Below, piece by piece: positions 51,711 to 62,413 of a stretch of 64,000 bases of DNA. The stretch is taken from contig JAPFFF010000005.1 of NCBI GenBank assembly GCA_039105265.1, positions 1,364,001 to 1,428,000 of the forward strand, written 5' to 3'. A program made the translations under genes and the position numbers. Source of the DNA: Tritrichomonas musculus (lineage: Eukaryota > Parabasalia > Tritrichomonadida > Tritrichomonadidae). Under the pieces are notes generated by a model. That model searched no databases. It was given only the letters and a program-made list of their open reading frames with translations, and was not told the origin of the DNA. Within the stretch, counting starts at the first letter, position 1, and every line of letters begins with the position of its first letter.

Positions 51711-53021
51711 TCACTTATTCTTCACAAATAAAAAATAATTTGGATCAAACCGCAAATCTTCCGCATAAAGTGTTTTATGGCAAAACGGACAAACCCATTG
51801 ATTTGTTTTTATGCACATTGATAAGTAACCGGACATGTCAAAGCATTCTCTGTGCATACAGTGCTTTCCTCTTGCAGGATATAGCATAATTTTTCTGGTA
51901 AATGGACAAATTCCTTTTGAAGAGATACTTGAGAAAAATCTCATATTATCATTGTTGTTTGATTCATCATTGAGATTTTCAGGCACTTCATCAGGGAGGT
52001 CATCTTTTGCAAGAATATTTTTCATCACTTCCGAAAGTTGCAATTTCTTGAGCCATCGTACTACTGCAATAACTGGAACTGATGGATCTGTGGATTTGAC
52101 TTGAAAAGAACCGCTTTTATTCACATAGTCTGAAACTGGGCACCAAAGCATTGGCTCTGTTAGCGTAATTGGATTTTTATGCGTTAACTGAAGTGTGATT
52201 GATTTTAATGGCGAGTCTGGAAAAACAGGCGCAAATTGAAGTATTGGTATATAACCTTGTGTTGGGTTGATCAGTGTAAATTCATGATTATCTGGCGGGT
52301 TTTTGGATTCAATCATAACAGGACCAAATGCAAGTTGATGGCCTGTGGCTGCAAAGAGGCATGATGGGCTTATTTCAAATAGTTTGTCTGAAACATTAGG
52401 TGGTATTAATTGCATAAAAGATTCATTACCAATCTTTAAATCTGGATTGGTAGGAGCGGATGGGGGAGTTTGCTCTGAATTAGCTTGATTTTGGGTATTG
52501 TTTGAATTTGACGAACTCTCTTCATTTGTTTCTGTGCTGTCAACAGAAAGGAGTTTTTTTAAGTTAACAGAAAATTGGACAACTAAAGCTTGCTGCTTTG
52601 GTCCAAAAGTTTCAAGATATAAAATAAGACGATCGACTAGAGCTTGCTTATTGCCACCAGTGGGAAGCGAGTAGTCACGAAGTAGCTGACGAAGATGCGA
52701 AATCGAAAGAAGTTTTAGTCCACGAGATAAAAGAGTTATTGATGTTTGGTTGGGATGTTGGGAATTAAAAACATCATCTCCTTTGCTGAAGTTAGAAGAA
52801 GGAGCCTGAGATTGCGGATGAGTTGGGTTCTGAATATTCTGTTGAGGCTGCCCCTTAATGTTGGTATTATTGATTGGAGTAGAGGGAGCTAAATTAACAG
52901 CAGGTTGAGTAGCAGTTTGATTTTGTGGTTTAGGGGGAACCGGAGGACAGGCCTGATTTGAAGTATTTGTGCTTTGGGAAATTTTCTTTTGGTCAGTATT
53001 CATTTTTATTTTATTTTTCAT
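51711..53021 (-). CDS. PIAS/Siz-type SUMO E3 ligase (SAP and SP-RING)
   Basis: A 436-residue protein starting at ATG 53021 (MKNKIKMNTD); an ATG at 53003 is an alternative. The N-terminal 95 residues are Pro/Gln/Asn-rich and disordered. A SAP DNA-binding motif lies at about 104-138 (LSISHLRQLLRDYSLPTGGN, then ALVDRL). The middle (about 195-330) could be a PINIT-like domain. The SP-RING at 372-424 has CPFT, then GKHCMHRECFD, then WVCPFCHK, giving C372, C388, H390, C393, C411 and C414, the SP-RING pattern that binds one zinc. These enzymes transfer SUMO from Ubc9 to chromatin-linked substrates in the nucleus. Domain order and length match the family well. Confidence 0.92.
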   Translation of the reverse strand: MKNKIKMNTDQKKISQSTNTSNQACPPVPPKPQNQTATQPAVNLAPSTPINNTNIKGQPQQNIQNPTHPQSQAPSSNFSKGDDVFNSQHPNQTSITLLSRGLKLLSISHLRQLLRDYSLPTGGNKQALVDRLILYLETFGPKQQALVVQFSVNLKKLLSVDSTETNEESSSNSNNTQNQANSEQTPPSAPTNPDLKIGNESFMQLIPPNVSDKLFEISPSCLFAATGHQLAFGPVMIESKNPPDNHEFTLINPTQGYIPILQFAPVFPDSPLKSITLQLTHKNPITLTEPMLWCPVSDYVNKSGSFQVKSTDPSVPVIAVVRWLKKLQLSEVMKNILAKDDLPDEVPENLNDESNNNDNMRFFSSISSKGICPFTRKIMLYPARGKHCMHRECFDMSGYLSMCIKTNQWVCPFCHKTLYAEDLRFDPNYFLFVKNK

Positions 53022-54340
53022 CAAGAAAAATATTTGAGTTTAACCGATTTCTTAGGGCTTTAAGAATAAATTACATTGGTTTATTAGAATATTTTTTTCA
53101 AATATTTTCTTAAAAATCAGAAAAAACAACAACCAAAATAACCAAAAAAACACATCAAAGTTGATGAATATAACTCCACAATATTATTTAACCAATAGAG
53201 CACTTTTCTATCTATATCTTTTTTTTTTTTTTAAATAATAATGAAAGAGATCTTTTAATAACTTTTAATAAGATTACTGAAAAAGAATAGATAAATCTTT
53301 TTAAAAGAAATAGAGGATTTCTTTTTGAACATTGAATAAAAATTTTTTATGATAAAAAATCAATACAAATTATGGATAAAAATATACACAAATGCTATAT
53401 TTAGCCTGAAACGTAAAGATCAAAGTTTATTATTTAGAAGATTTGAAGATATCTGAATTTACATTAAATAAACGTATTGTAACGATTATCTCACAAAATT
53501 TTATTTTTTTGAAACATTCCCCGCCAAAAAAAAAAAAAAAAGCGAAAAAAAATTGAACAATTTGAAAAATAATAAGCATTACACAATATTTATTAAATTA
53601 TAGGAATAAATATTTAATATAAAAAGATTTTTCTTGATATTAAAAAGGATAATGATTGGTGCCTATCAATTAATATTAGTTTAATTATGTTCAAATTATT
53701 TTTTATTTGCTTGAAACCAATTTTCTATTAATATATATATTCAATTTTATAGTATTTTCATATTTAAATAATTTAAATTATATCAAATTACATTACCATT
53801 AAGAGAAAATGGGATAAGATCAATTTAACGAATAGTTTAAAACTGAAATAAAATTAAAATCAATTATATTTTAAATATTGCTAATAAAAATTCTGCAATA
53901 AAATCATTTTATTATCGTCAAAGAATCAATTGAATAAAAATTTACAATGGAACTTGTTAGATTCAGATAAAACAGTTTTTTTTCTTTTTTTTTTTAAACA
54001 TTTTAAACGACAATTAAATCAATACAACGATTTTGCCTGAATAAACAAAATTTTCCTGCTCATATAAGATTATTTTTATAATATTCGAATTCATTCTCTT
54101 TGATGCATAATTGAAAATGAAAGAAAACTCTTTAATTTAAAAGCATTTTATGTATCAATATAAATTATGTATCAAACTGGATTTCTTTCATCAAATCGAA
54201 CATCAATCCAATCATATAAACACAAATTAGAAAAAGTGAAAAAATAACGTAATAATTTTTATCATGATTATCAAATTTCAAAAAATATTCAATTAATTGA
54301 ATATTTTGAATTCAAAAAACAACCGTTAAATCTCATCCTG
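53022..54340. other. Divergent intergenic region
   Basis: 1.3 kb of AT-rich DNA between the SUMO ligase gene and the next plus-strand gene. AACCGTTA at 54321-54328 fits the M3 core-promoter consensus and lies 12 bp before the ATG at 54341. No credible gene inside. Confidence 0.5.
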
Positions 54341-55987
54341 ATGAGCAATTCCAGTCCATTATTCAAAGTAACATTTGATGAATCTGCTATTCATACAGTT
54401 TTTGATTCAATTGAAGCACACTTAAAATTACATGATGAACAGATTGCTGAGTTACAGAGATTATTGAAAGAATGCTGCACTCAAAAAGATCTTGAACAAT
54501 TACGCGATGATATTAAAAATGATAATGAAAAACAAATGAAAGATCTCAGTGATGCACTCACTTCAAAAATCGATGATAATATGAAAAAACAAGCAGAAGA
54601 ACTAGCAGATAAATTAAAGGAAATGAATGATCAAATGAAAGATGAAATGAATAAAATTTCAAATGATATGGAGTCAAAGGTTGCTGATACTATTCAAAAC
54701 AAATTAGATGAAGATGCTGCTAAAAAAGCCGCAGCTCTTGAAGAAGAAAAAGCAAAACAAGAGGAGGAGAAAGCAAAATTAGAAGAAGAGAAAGCTAAGC
54801 AAGAAAAAGAAAAAAATAATCAAAACCAGAAAAATGGTGAAGAAGGTTCTGAAGGAAATTCTGCAAATGGCGCAAATGGAACGAATGGAAACGATGGAGA
54901 GAATAGAGAGAATGGAGAAGGAGATGAAGACGATGATTCAAATTTAACTGATGCAGAAAAACTACAAAAAACCAGAAAAGAATTAAAAGATCTCAAGAAA
55001 CTTGTTGATGAGAACAGAAACTACATCCAAACAATGGCAAATTCTTACGCAGCTGTTAATAAAACAGAAGCAGAACTCGGGCCATCACTTCAACGAACAC
55101 TTGACGCTACTTCAGAGACAATTTCCCGTAATTTCAAACGCATTTTTGATTTTATTAAATCGTTATCACCAAACGGCGATGGATCTTCAGTGAACCGTGG
55201 CCAGAATGGAGTTAATGGATCAAAAAATAATAATGCAATTCGAGGACCAAATGGATTAAATGGAAATGGATATCCAATTGATGGGCCATATCCACCCGAG
55301 ATAAATATTAGTGATCTCAATTTCGTTTGTTCAGAAGTCCCCGCATCATTTAATGAGGTTCCACAGCTTCCTCAAATATATAAATTCCAGACTCTTCCTG
55401 AATCTGTTCAATATCTCTATGATTGTTTTCCAAAGCTTCAAGGATATCTTCGCGCAATGCATGATAAATTAGGAGAAGTTTGTACGAAGCTTGGAATGGA
55501 TGATGATAATCCAAATGAAAATGATAGCACCAAAGGAGGTTCTGCATTTGATCCTTCGGCATATGACAACCTAGTTGCATCAGTACGTAAAGCCTTAAAT
55601 GAAATGAGCGCAGATATTGATGAACTGCGAAGAAGTAAGAAAGGACTTTCCAAACAGGATGTAATGGAGATCATTCGAAACATGATGAATCAACATGACG
55701 ATTTCAATTCAGATGAGACAGCTGTTGGATATGTTAGATGTATCGCATGCGGAAGAGAGATGAGGCAAGTTTCTGGTGCAATGACAGAAGAGCAGGCGAC
55801 AAGGAAACTCGGATATGCAGCAAATTCTTTAGCTGTTGATCGTTCTGGATCAAGTCCAATGGAAAAATCAATCGGACAAGTTTACGGAAACACACAAGGC
55901 GATTCAAAATTCATAGATTCACCAAGATCTATCAGACCACCAAAGAGGAAGAGCGGCATGTCTTATAAAACAACTACTCCTCGTTAA
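54341..55987 (+). CDS. Coiled-coil protein with C-terminal CxxC knuckle, possibly flagellar
   Basis: A 548-residue protein starting at ATG 54341. The N-terminal coiled coil (about 20-165) is rich in Glu, Lys and Asp and includes three tandem EEKAKxEE units (140-158). A low-complexity Asn/Gly linker (165-205, NGANGTNGNDG) and a second one near 280-305 separate helical parts (about 205-275 and 345-440). At 463-475 a short zinc-knuckle-like GYVRCIACGREM has Cys467 and Cys470. A helical protein ending in a CxxCxR knuckle resembles the DUF4795/QRICH2 axonemal family, which is tentative. The tail is basic (RPPKRKSGMSYKTTTPR). The stop overlaps TAAA. Role in the flagellar or axostylar cytoskeleton is plausible. 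Confidence 0.6.
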   Translation: MSNSSPLFKVTFDESAIHTVFDSIEAHLKLHDEQIAELQRLLKECCTQKDLEQLRDDIKNDNEKQMKDLSDALTSKIDDNMKKQAEELADKLKEMNDQMKDEMNKISNDMESKVADTIQNKLDEDAAKKAAALEEEKAKQEEEKAKLEEEKAKQEKEKNNQNQKNGEEGSEGNSANGANGTNGNDGENRENGEGDEDDDSNLTDAEKLQKTRKELKDLKKLVDENRNYIQTMANSYAAVNKTEAELGPSLQRTLDATSETISRNFKRIFDFIKSLSPNGDGSSVNRGQNGVNGSKNNNAIRGPNGLNGNGYPIDGPYPPEINISDLNFVCSEVPASFNEVPQLPQIYKFQTLPESVQYLYDCFPKLQGYLRAMHDKLGEVCTKLGMDDDNPNENDSTKGGSAFDPSAYDNLVASVRKALNEMSADIDELRRSKKGLSKQDVMEIIRNMMNQHDDFNSDETAVGYVRCIACGREMRQVSGAMTEEQATRKLGYAANSLAVDRSGSSPMEKSIGQVYGNTQGDSKFIDSPRSIRPPKRKSGMSYKTTTPR

Positions 55988-56383
55988 AGTAAGAGAGGCT
56001 TTATATATGTATATATACTATATTTTATTGTGATATATTTCATTTTTTTACATTTGAAATAAAAACTGTTTTTTTTTTGATAATATAATATAATATAATA
56101 TAATTTTTTTTTTTTTTTTTTTTTATTAATTCTCTTATTAAACAATTAAAACAACATGAATAGATGGTAAAAATGTGGTAGATTTGAAGCTCGAAACATT
56201 ATCTTCAAATTTTTTTATGGGATTACAATTATTAAATATAATTTATAGTCAAAAAATAAGCACAAGTCAATAACAGTCTGTTATTAACAGATGAATTAAA
56301 TAATATTTATACATTTGAATAGTAAATGGTATATATTTATAAAACAAAATATATATAGTATAACTACCAAACAAAAATAAAAA
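55988..56383. other. Convergent 3' spacer
   Basis: 396 bp separating two convergent genes. It contains an imperfect TATAATA repeat (56080-56102) and a T run (about 56104-56124). No gene seen. Confidence 0.5.
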
Positions 56384-57685
56384 TCACATATCATCATCAT
56401 CGTCATCATTAATATTATAATTATCGTCGTAGTTATCATTTCCAGCATCTATCATTTCGTATCCGTCTTCTGTAACAAAAACAACTTTTCCTTTTCCTTG
56501 TTGAACACTCAACAAACGTCCCGATGAGTCATAATATTCACCATCAATACAAAAGACAGGATCTTCGCCTTCTCCTGTCATCATTAACTCGAAGGTAAAA
56601 TCAGGCTCTTCAACATTTTTGAAAGCATCATCATCATACCATTTAACAACTGACGGCGTTTTATGAGGGTTTTTCGTGAAATCATCATCTTTGAATGAAA
56701 ATTTGACATGTAATGATTGCTCTAAAACATCAGCATCAGGTGGAAGATCAGGATGACGATGGGGGACTGGTATCTGCGACGGCTTACGAGCAGGAGGAGG
56801 ACTTTGTTCAAGCTTAGTTGGTAAAGGAAAATCATTATCATTAGTATCATCAATAGAATCGTCATTGCTAACTGAAGATGGCACATTCGTCTTATCCTTA
56901 TCCAAATAACGTTTTGGGGCCTGTTTAGATGGAGCGCTTGAACTTGGCTTTATTTTTGCACGTTTGGCAGCTGATTGTCGTGATGATGAAGATTCAACAT
57001 CTTCGTCTTCGGCAAGTTGCGGCATTTGAAAATCAGAAGCACTAAACTCAATATCACTTGCTATCTTTGGCGCTTCAATTCCTTTTCTCATTTTTTTCAT
57101 TGGATCAAATGGAGTAGCATTATCATTATTTTTATTATTGTCTTCCACTTGGGTTTTTGGAACACGTTTTGTAGGAGGTTTTAGGCGAGAGGGGCGATAC
57201 TTAGGTTCGGATTCATCCTGGCTTGACATTCTGTCATCTGGAAAATCATCAACAATTTTTTTCGCTCTTCCTTGTCTTCTCACAGAATCGTTAGATTTAA
57301 CTGATTGATTATCGGAAGTTGCATCTGCCGCAGATTCCAATTCTTCGATATTGGATACAAGTGACACAGCTGGCTTTAATACAACTGTGTATGGCTTTTT
57401 GCCACCAGTTACCATCATTTTATCTTCTGGAACAATGCCAACATTTGCTTTCTTTTGAACAAAAAAACAACATGACGAATCAGGAATCATGTTCATAGTA
57501 AGCTTTCCTCCTACCGTCTTTCCTTTTCCATCAGTGACGATAAACGAATCTGTTTCTGGCATTGTAACAGTAATTTTACATGCCATTATGCCCAAATTTT
57601 TAATAGTAAGTCTTCGACGAGGATTGCTTCTTTGAACACGAACATCAAATGAGAATTGCTCAGGGAAAACGACAATGTCTCCCAT
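56384..57685 (-). CDS. MSP/ASH-like immunoglobulin-fold protein with disordered tail
   Basis: A 433-residue protein starting at ATG 57685 (MGDIVVFPEQ). Residues 1-112 fit an MSP/PapD-like or ASH beta-sandwich: VVFPEQFSFDVRV, then RRLTIKNLGIMACKITVTMP, then FIVTDGKG and YTVVLKP strands. Such domains occur in VAP and MSP proteins and in many flagellar and centrosomal proteins. Residues 113-330 are disordered and rich in Ser, Asp, Lys and Pro. The last 100 residues (from about 335) include KFSFKDDDFTK, FTFELMMTGEGEDPVFCIDG and an acidic DDDDDM end, possibly a second small fold. Function is unknown; a cytoskeletal or membrane-contact role fits. The upstream side is shared with a divergent coiled-coil gene. 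Confidence 0.6.
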   Translation of the reverse strand: MGDIVVFPEQFSFDVRVQRSNPRRRLTIKNLGIMACKITVTMPETDSFIVTDGKGKTVGGKLTMNMIPDSSCCFFVQKKANVGIVPEDKMMVTGGKKPYTVVLKPAVSLVSNIEELESAADATSDNQSVKSNDSVRRQGRAKKIVDDFPDDRMSSQDESEPKYRPSRLKPPTKRVPKTQVEDNNKNNDNATPFDPMKKMRKGIEAPKIASDIEFSASDFQMPQLAEDEDVESSSSRQSAAKRAKIKPSSSAPSKQAPKRYLDKDKTNVPSSVSNDDSIDDTNDNDFPLPTKLEQSPPPARKPSQIPVPHRHPDLPPDADVLEQSLHVKFSFKDDDFTKNPHKTPSVVKWYDDDAFKNVEEPDFTFELMMTGEGEDPVFCIDGEYYDSSGRLLSVQQGKGKVVFVTEDGYEMIDAGNDNYDDNYNINDDDDDDM

Positions 57686-57858
57686 AAAAATTTTTTTATG
57701 AAATTTTGTATGAGTTTTTAGAATTATTTAAAAATTGAATCCTAAAAAAACGGTATCCGTTTTATTTATTCTATCGTACTAACTTTTTGTATATTAAATT
57801 AATTCGTTATTCATTAGTAGACTTTTATTTTTAATAAAGTAAAAATTTTCATTTTCAA
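57686..57858. promoter_or_regulatory. Bidirectional promoter between two cytoskeletal genes
   Basis: 173 bp divide divergent ATGs. For the plus gene, TTTTCATTTTCAAATG places an initiator TCATT about 10 bp before the ATG. For the minus gene, TACCGTTT (minus strand, 57748-57755) fits the M3 consensus about 65 bp upstream, and TCATA-type initiators lie closer. A shared CTAACTTTTTGTATA (57778-57792) sits between them. Confidence 0.55.
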
Positions 57859-59610
57859 ATGTCATTAGAAACACCATCCAATGAAAATGCTCCAGGCGAA
57901 CAAAGTACTGCTGATGATCAATCAAATGTAACAAATATCTTGAGCGATAATGCAAATAAACTTCTCCCAGGCAGTCAACCACCATATTCAAACGAAACAC
58001 CAGCAGAACCAACACCAGATACGCAACCACCACCTACAACAACCGAAGCTGCAGAACCAGCTCCATCAACAGTTATTTCTGACGGTAAATCAGCAACTCC
58101 TGCAGCGAATGCAGGAGATGATGACGCTAGTAATGCCCCAAAACCCCCTTCAGCTCCAGCTCCTAAGGGGAAAAAGGGAAGGAAAGGTTCAAGTAAAGCC
58201 TCCAACAGAAAAGGAAAACCTAATAAACAACTTTTAGAAAATTTGAAAAAGGAAACAAATGAGAAAGTTAAAGAAAAGGCTAATATTGATAAAAAAATTA
58301 AAGAGCTCCAAGATGAAGATAAAAACGCTCAAAATGATATTGAATTCCTTGTTCTTCAACATGACGAATTAATGAGACAACAACAAATTGCACAACAAGA
58401 ACTTCAGGACCTTGAAATCAGGCTTGCTAACAAGGAGAGAGAAATCGAAGAAATTAAAGAGGTGTCAGCATCTGAATTAAAAGTTTATCAAAGAAAAGTA
58501 AAACATCTTATGGCTGCAAATCAAAATGAATTTGCTCAAAATTACATTCAAAATGAACGAATGCTTTATCAACAAAGACAAGAACAACAACTAGAATCCG
58601 CTGATCCGGAACGTATTGCAAATGCTTTAAAGAGTGATACTAATGATCTGCAACTTCAAGATGATACTTTAATGACAAATCATCGAATGCAACAGGATCG
58701 TTTGTTTACAGAATTAAGAGAAGAATTTGAACGACAAGCGGAAGCCAAACGTGCCATGCATGATCAACGAGTTCGTGCTATGCGAAACCAACTTGAGGAA
58801 CAACGCCAACAAGAAACTTCTGAATTGGAGCATAGGAAAAATACACAGATCGAAGAATTACAAGCTAAAAATGCAAAAGCTTTTGATAACATCAAACGAT
58901 ACTTTAACAATATTACACACAATAACATCGAACTTATTAAACAAAATAAAACAAAAATATCAAAGAAGAAAACCGAGATAAATGCTATAAGAAAAGAAGT
59001 TGATGAACTTAATGCACAAAGAAAGAAACTCGAAGCTCCTCTTAACGAACTTAAAGAGGAAAATGAGCGTCTCAGAAAAGAAAAAGAAGTTTATCAACAA
59101 GAAAAACTTAAACTTGCAAGAAACAAGAAAAAGATAAAAGTACTTGAAGATGAACTCCGAGATCTTCAACTTGCACAAGAAGTTTTAGAACAGAGATTTG
59201 AACAACTTGAGCAAGAAAGAGATGGACTTTATGATCAGTTTGAAACTTCGATTCACGATGTTCGACAGAAAACAGAATTCAGAGCTTATGTGCTTGAACA
59301 AAAAGTTAAAAGATTACATGAAGAACTTGAACAGAAAGAAATGCAATTGCAACAAGTTATGCAAGAAGCAGGCCTTGATGCAACTGCAATTTCTGCAAAA
59401 ATTGATGATGTTCTTGCTGTGAAAAACGCAAAAATTAATCAATTAGAAGTTGAACTTGCGAAAGTACAGAAAGCACATAATGACATATTAACAGTTTATG
59501 AACAGAAGATGGCTAAATTTGGAATTCCAAAAGAAGAACTTGGATTTTCTGCAATGCCAGAGCATCCGGAATACTGTGATGACGCTTCAATTGATGATGA
59601 TGACTACTAA
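57859..59610 (+). CDS. Large coiled-coil protein
   Basis: A 583-residue protein starting at ATG 57859. The first 90 residues are disordered and rich in Pro, Thr, Ala and Ser (EPTPDTQPPPTTTEAAEPAP). A basic patch follows at about 98-125 (GKKGRKGSSKASNRKGK). From about 126 to 555 the sequence is a nearly continuous coiled coil (LNAQRKKLEAPLNELKEENE and similar heptads). The acidic end is DDASIDDDDY. There are no catalytic motifs. The layout (disordered head, basic linker, long rod) resembles trichomonad cytoskeletal filament or basal-body proteins. It shares a divergent promoter with an MSP/ASH-like gene, which hints at joint expression. Confidence 0.85.
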   Translation: MSLETPSNENAPGEQSTADDQSNVTNILSDNANKLLPGSQPPYSNETPAEPTPDTQPPPTTTEAAEPAPSTVISDGKSATPAANAGDDDASNAPKPPSAPAPKGKKGRKGSSKASNRKGKPNKQLLENLKKETNEKVKEKANIDKKIKELQDEDKNAQNDIEFLVLQHDELMRQQQIAQQELQDLEIRLANKEREIEEIKEVSASELKVYQRKVKHLMAANQNEFAQNYIQNERMLYQQRQEQQLESADPERIANALKSDTNDLQLQDDTLMTNHRMQQDRLFTELREEFERQAEAKRAMHDQRVRAMRNQLEEQRQQETSELEHRKNTQIEELQAKNAKAFDNIKRYFNNITHNNIELIKQNKTKISKKKTEINAIRKEVDELNAQRKKLEAPLNELKEENERLRKEKEVYQQEKLKLARNKKKIKVLEDELRDLQLAQEVLEQRFEQLEQERDGLYDQFETSIHDVRQKTEFRAYVLEQKVKRLHEELEQKEMQLQQVMQEAGLDATAISAKIDDVLAVKNAKINQLEVELAKVQKAHNDILTVYEQKMAKFGIPKEELGFSAMPEHPEYCDDASIDDDDY

Positions 59611-61183
59611 TTTTTTGATTTTATTTTTATTCAATAATTGTTTATGAATTCATTTTATTTTGATTTGATTTTTATGAGAAATAAAAGTTTTTACCTTTCA
59701 TTTCAAGTTTATTTTATATGAAACTCAAATCAATATTTTGAAATCTTGAAATTGATTTTCCAGTAATGCATGTATTACTTATCAATCAAGCCATGGTATG
59801 TAAAAAAATTTTCTAAATGAAATTGAAATAAACTTGAAATTAAAAGCAAAACTACTTTTTTTCATTCAATTATTTTGGCATAACAATATTTTATTTCAAA
59901 TAAAAATTTTATAACTTTTTTTTTCAATTTTCTTAAAAAGCCAAATATAATCAGAAAAATATTTTTTAAAAAAATATATTTATCACATTATTTTAAAACT
60001 ATTGATAATTCAAAATGGATTATAATATTTCCATATATCTAAAATTTATAGATAAAAATAAAAACAATTTTTTTATTTTAAATTAAAATAAGATATTTAA
60101 CAAATTAATTTGTGTATTGAAACTTTATCAAAAATTAAGATCCTCAGAAGATCTTACCAACCTTCTTTAGCTCTTTCATACTTTCAACAGCAATATATAC
60201 ATCACAATTTTTATTAAATAATACTTCTTTACGTTATAAGTCATTTCTACTACTCCTTTTTTAGCATATCTTATTCTTATCTTACTCAACAAACTTCCTC
60301 AGACAAAATCAGAAACGCCATTTTACACCGCATGTTTTATTAGCCATTAGCTAAATATCTCAGCAAATAATTTTCTTTAATAAAAGATATTTTAACAAAA
60401 TTATATTTTTTAGAAATTGAAAATTTATAAATTGAAGGAAATTAAAACTCAGACCATATTTTGAATGCAAACGCGATGTAACGATCAAAAATTGAGATAT
60501 AAAAAATTTTAACGATCAAGTAAAGTATTCAAATCATATTCAAATAGTGGTCTGACTTTTCGGTCCCAGTTTACAAAATTTTCTCATCATTGAAAAACTT
60601 TTTTCCAAGACTATCATTTAGCATCCATTCTTTCTTTCAGTTAATTGGAGATATATCCATATAACTCTTTATTTTATTTTAATTTACAATAGTTGTAACC
60701 ACTTAAAAACGTTATATATAGAATTGCTATCAATTTTAAAAATAAAAAACTCTACTAAACTTTTTGCATATAAATTAAAAAAATACATTCACTTTTGATA
60801 ACTTTTTATGTTGAGTTTTCAAAAATGAAATAAAATTAAGGTGGAATAATTCTATGAAAAAGTTTTTATTTCAACAAAATCACATATTTCATTTTTCCAC
60901 ATGATATTCATTGTTATTTAAGAATATTTATATTTTTTTTTAACTCAAAAAGAAAGCCAATTGAAAATATTGAAAGAATATTTTTGAATCAAAAAGCTAA
61001 AAATCGAAATTTTCTCTCTATTTGGATTATTTATTTAATTTAAACCACAACAATCAATTTTCTCAAAACAAATAAATTGAAAGTGATTTCACAGAAATAT
61101 TGTTCTATGACAAATTTCTATCAAAAATTAATTGTGCACAATTGAAAAGTTATTCCCTTATATCATTTCAATTTTCATTCATA
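59611..61183. other. Intergenic spacer
   Basis: 1.57 kb, AT-rich. Motifs near the downstream gene include CTAAACTTTTTGCATA (about 60755-60770) and TTTTCATTCATAATG just before ATG 61184. AAGATCCTCAGAAGATCTT (60138-60156) is a local imperfect palindrome. No gene seen. Confidence 0.45.
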
Positions 61184-62257
61184 ATGATTTCACCAATACT
61201 GTCTTTCATTCTCAACCAAAATGAAACGCAGACAAATTGCACTGATTCAATAACAACAGAAAATCATTATACTGAAAATAAAGTTCCAAGCTCTACTAAT
61301 TTTACCGATTTAAATTATACTCCATCAGTAACTAAAGGTTTCAATCAACAAATACCAGTTATTCGGAAAAGAAGAATATCGTGCCAACCAGACGTTCCAT
61401 ATTCAAATTTGAGTGATGATAAACACCAAGAATCACCGAATACTTTACAATTTAAAAATAATTTCCAAACCCCTGCAAATATAATGAATAACAATAGTTT
61501 TGATTCTTCATGCAATATAAAAACAAGAGATGACGGCGTTTTTTCAATTATTAGTCTTTTAAACCAACATCAAATGGACAACAGATTTAGAAATGGAATG
61601 ACAAATTGTTATAGCAACTGCTGGGATGAAAATAACGAAGATAGGAGTCCTGATACTTTAATCCCATTTTTACGAAATCGACATGTTTCAAATTCATCAC
61701 CATCATTTCCAATTAAAGTAAAAACAGCTTCCTCAATGACCTTTGATGAAGTATGTGAAAATCCTTGTATTACAATAAATCCAAAACGCTTTGGATTTAT
61801 TCCGTCATTTTTATGGTCAGATGAAATAATTAAATTTGGATTACTTGTTACAACTTTTTTTAGAAAAAGAAATATGGCCTCATCAAAATTCCCTCATAAA
61901 TTATACAACGCATTGAGAATTTCTGAATGCTATCCTGATTTAATCAACCATATTGGCATTCAATGGGTAACAAATGATGTTTTTAGAGTAGATCGAGCAG
62001 CATTTGCTAGGTTACTTGGTGTAAAAAGCATAGAAGGCGGTTTATTTCACCAACAAGGAAATTTCCCTTCTCATGGCTTTGTAGAATTAGATTTCCAAGA
62101 GTGCGAAAGTATATCTCTGAGTTGTGGATTAGGTCATGCTGACTTATCACAAGTTAGATTTCTAAAAAGTTCCCATGGAAACTTTAATAGATATTCTACT
62201 GAACGTGATATTTCTAATTTCAGATGGTCATCAAGACCTGCACAGTATGATATGTAA
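61184..62257 (+). CDS. Trichomonad-type initiator-binding-domain (IBD-like) protein
   Basis: A 357-residue protein starting at ATG 61184 (MISPILSFIL), supported by initiator TCATTCATAATG directly before it; longer readings need a TTG. Residues 1-190 are Ser/Asn/Thr-rich and disordered. The likely folded part is about 195-305: SFLWSDEIIKFGLLVTTFF, then FPHKLYNALRISECYPDL, then IGIQWVTNDVFRVDRAAFAR and GGLFHQQGNFPSHGFVELDF. The layout (helix, W-x-F, helix, N-x-x-HGF) resembles winged-helix initiator-binding domains such as that of IBP39. It probably binds DNA as a transcription regulator. The stop overlaps TAAA. Paralogy with the gene at 48682 is possible but distant. Confidence 0.5.
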   Translation: MISPILSFILNQNETQTNCTDSITTENHYTENKVPSSTNFTDLNYTPSVTKGFNQQIPVIRKRRISCQPDVPYSNLSDDKHQESPNTLQFKNNFQTPANIMNNNSFDSSCNIKTRDDGVFSIISLLNQHQMDNRFRNGMTNCYSNCWDENNEDRSPDTLIPFLRNRHVSNSSPSFPIKVKTASSMTFDEVCENPCITINPKRFGFIPSFLWSDEIIKFGLLVTTFFRKRNMASSKFPHKLYNALRISECYPDLINHIGIQWVTNDVFRVDRAAFARLLGVKSIEGGLFHQQGNFPSHGFVELDFQECESISLSCGLGHADLSQVRFLKSSHGNFNRYSTERDISNFRWSSRPAQYDM

Positions 62258-62413
62258 AAATTGACTTTATTTTTTTTTTATCTCTCAAAAGTTTCGGTAT
62301 ATATATAAAATTTTGAATAACATAATTCATTTTTTTTTAAATTCCCCTCTCAAATTTTTTCTGAGTATATTTGAATTTTAGCGTTTTTTTTTTAAATTTC
62401 ATAAAATTTATAA

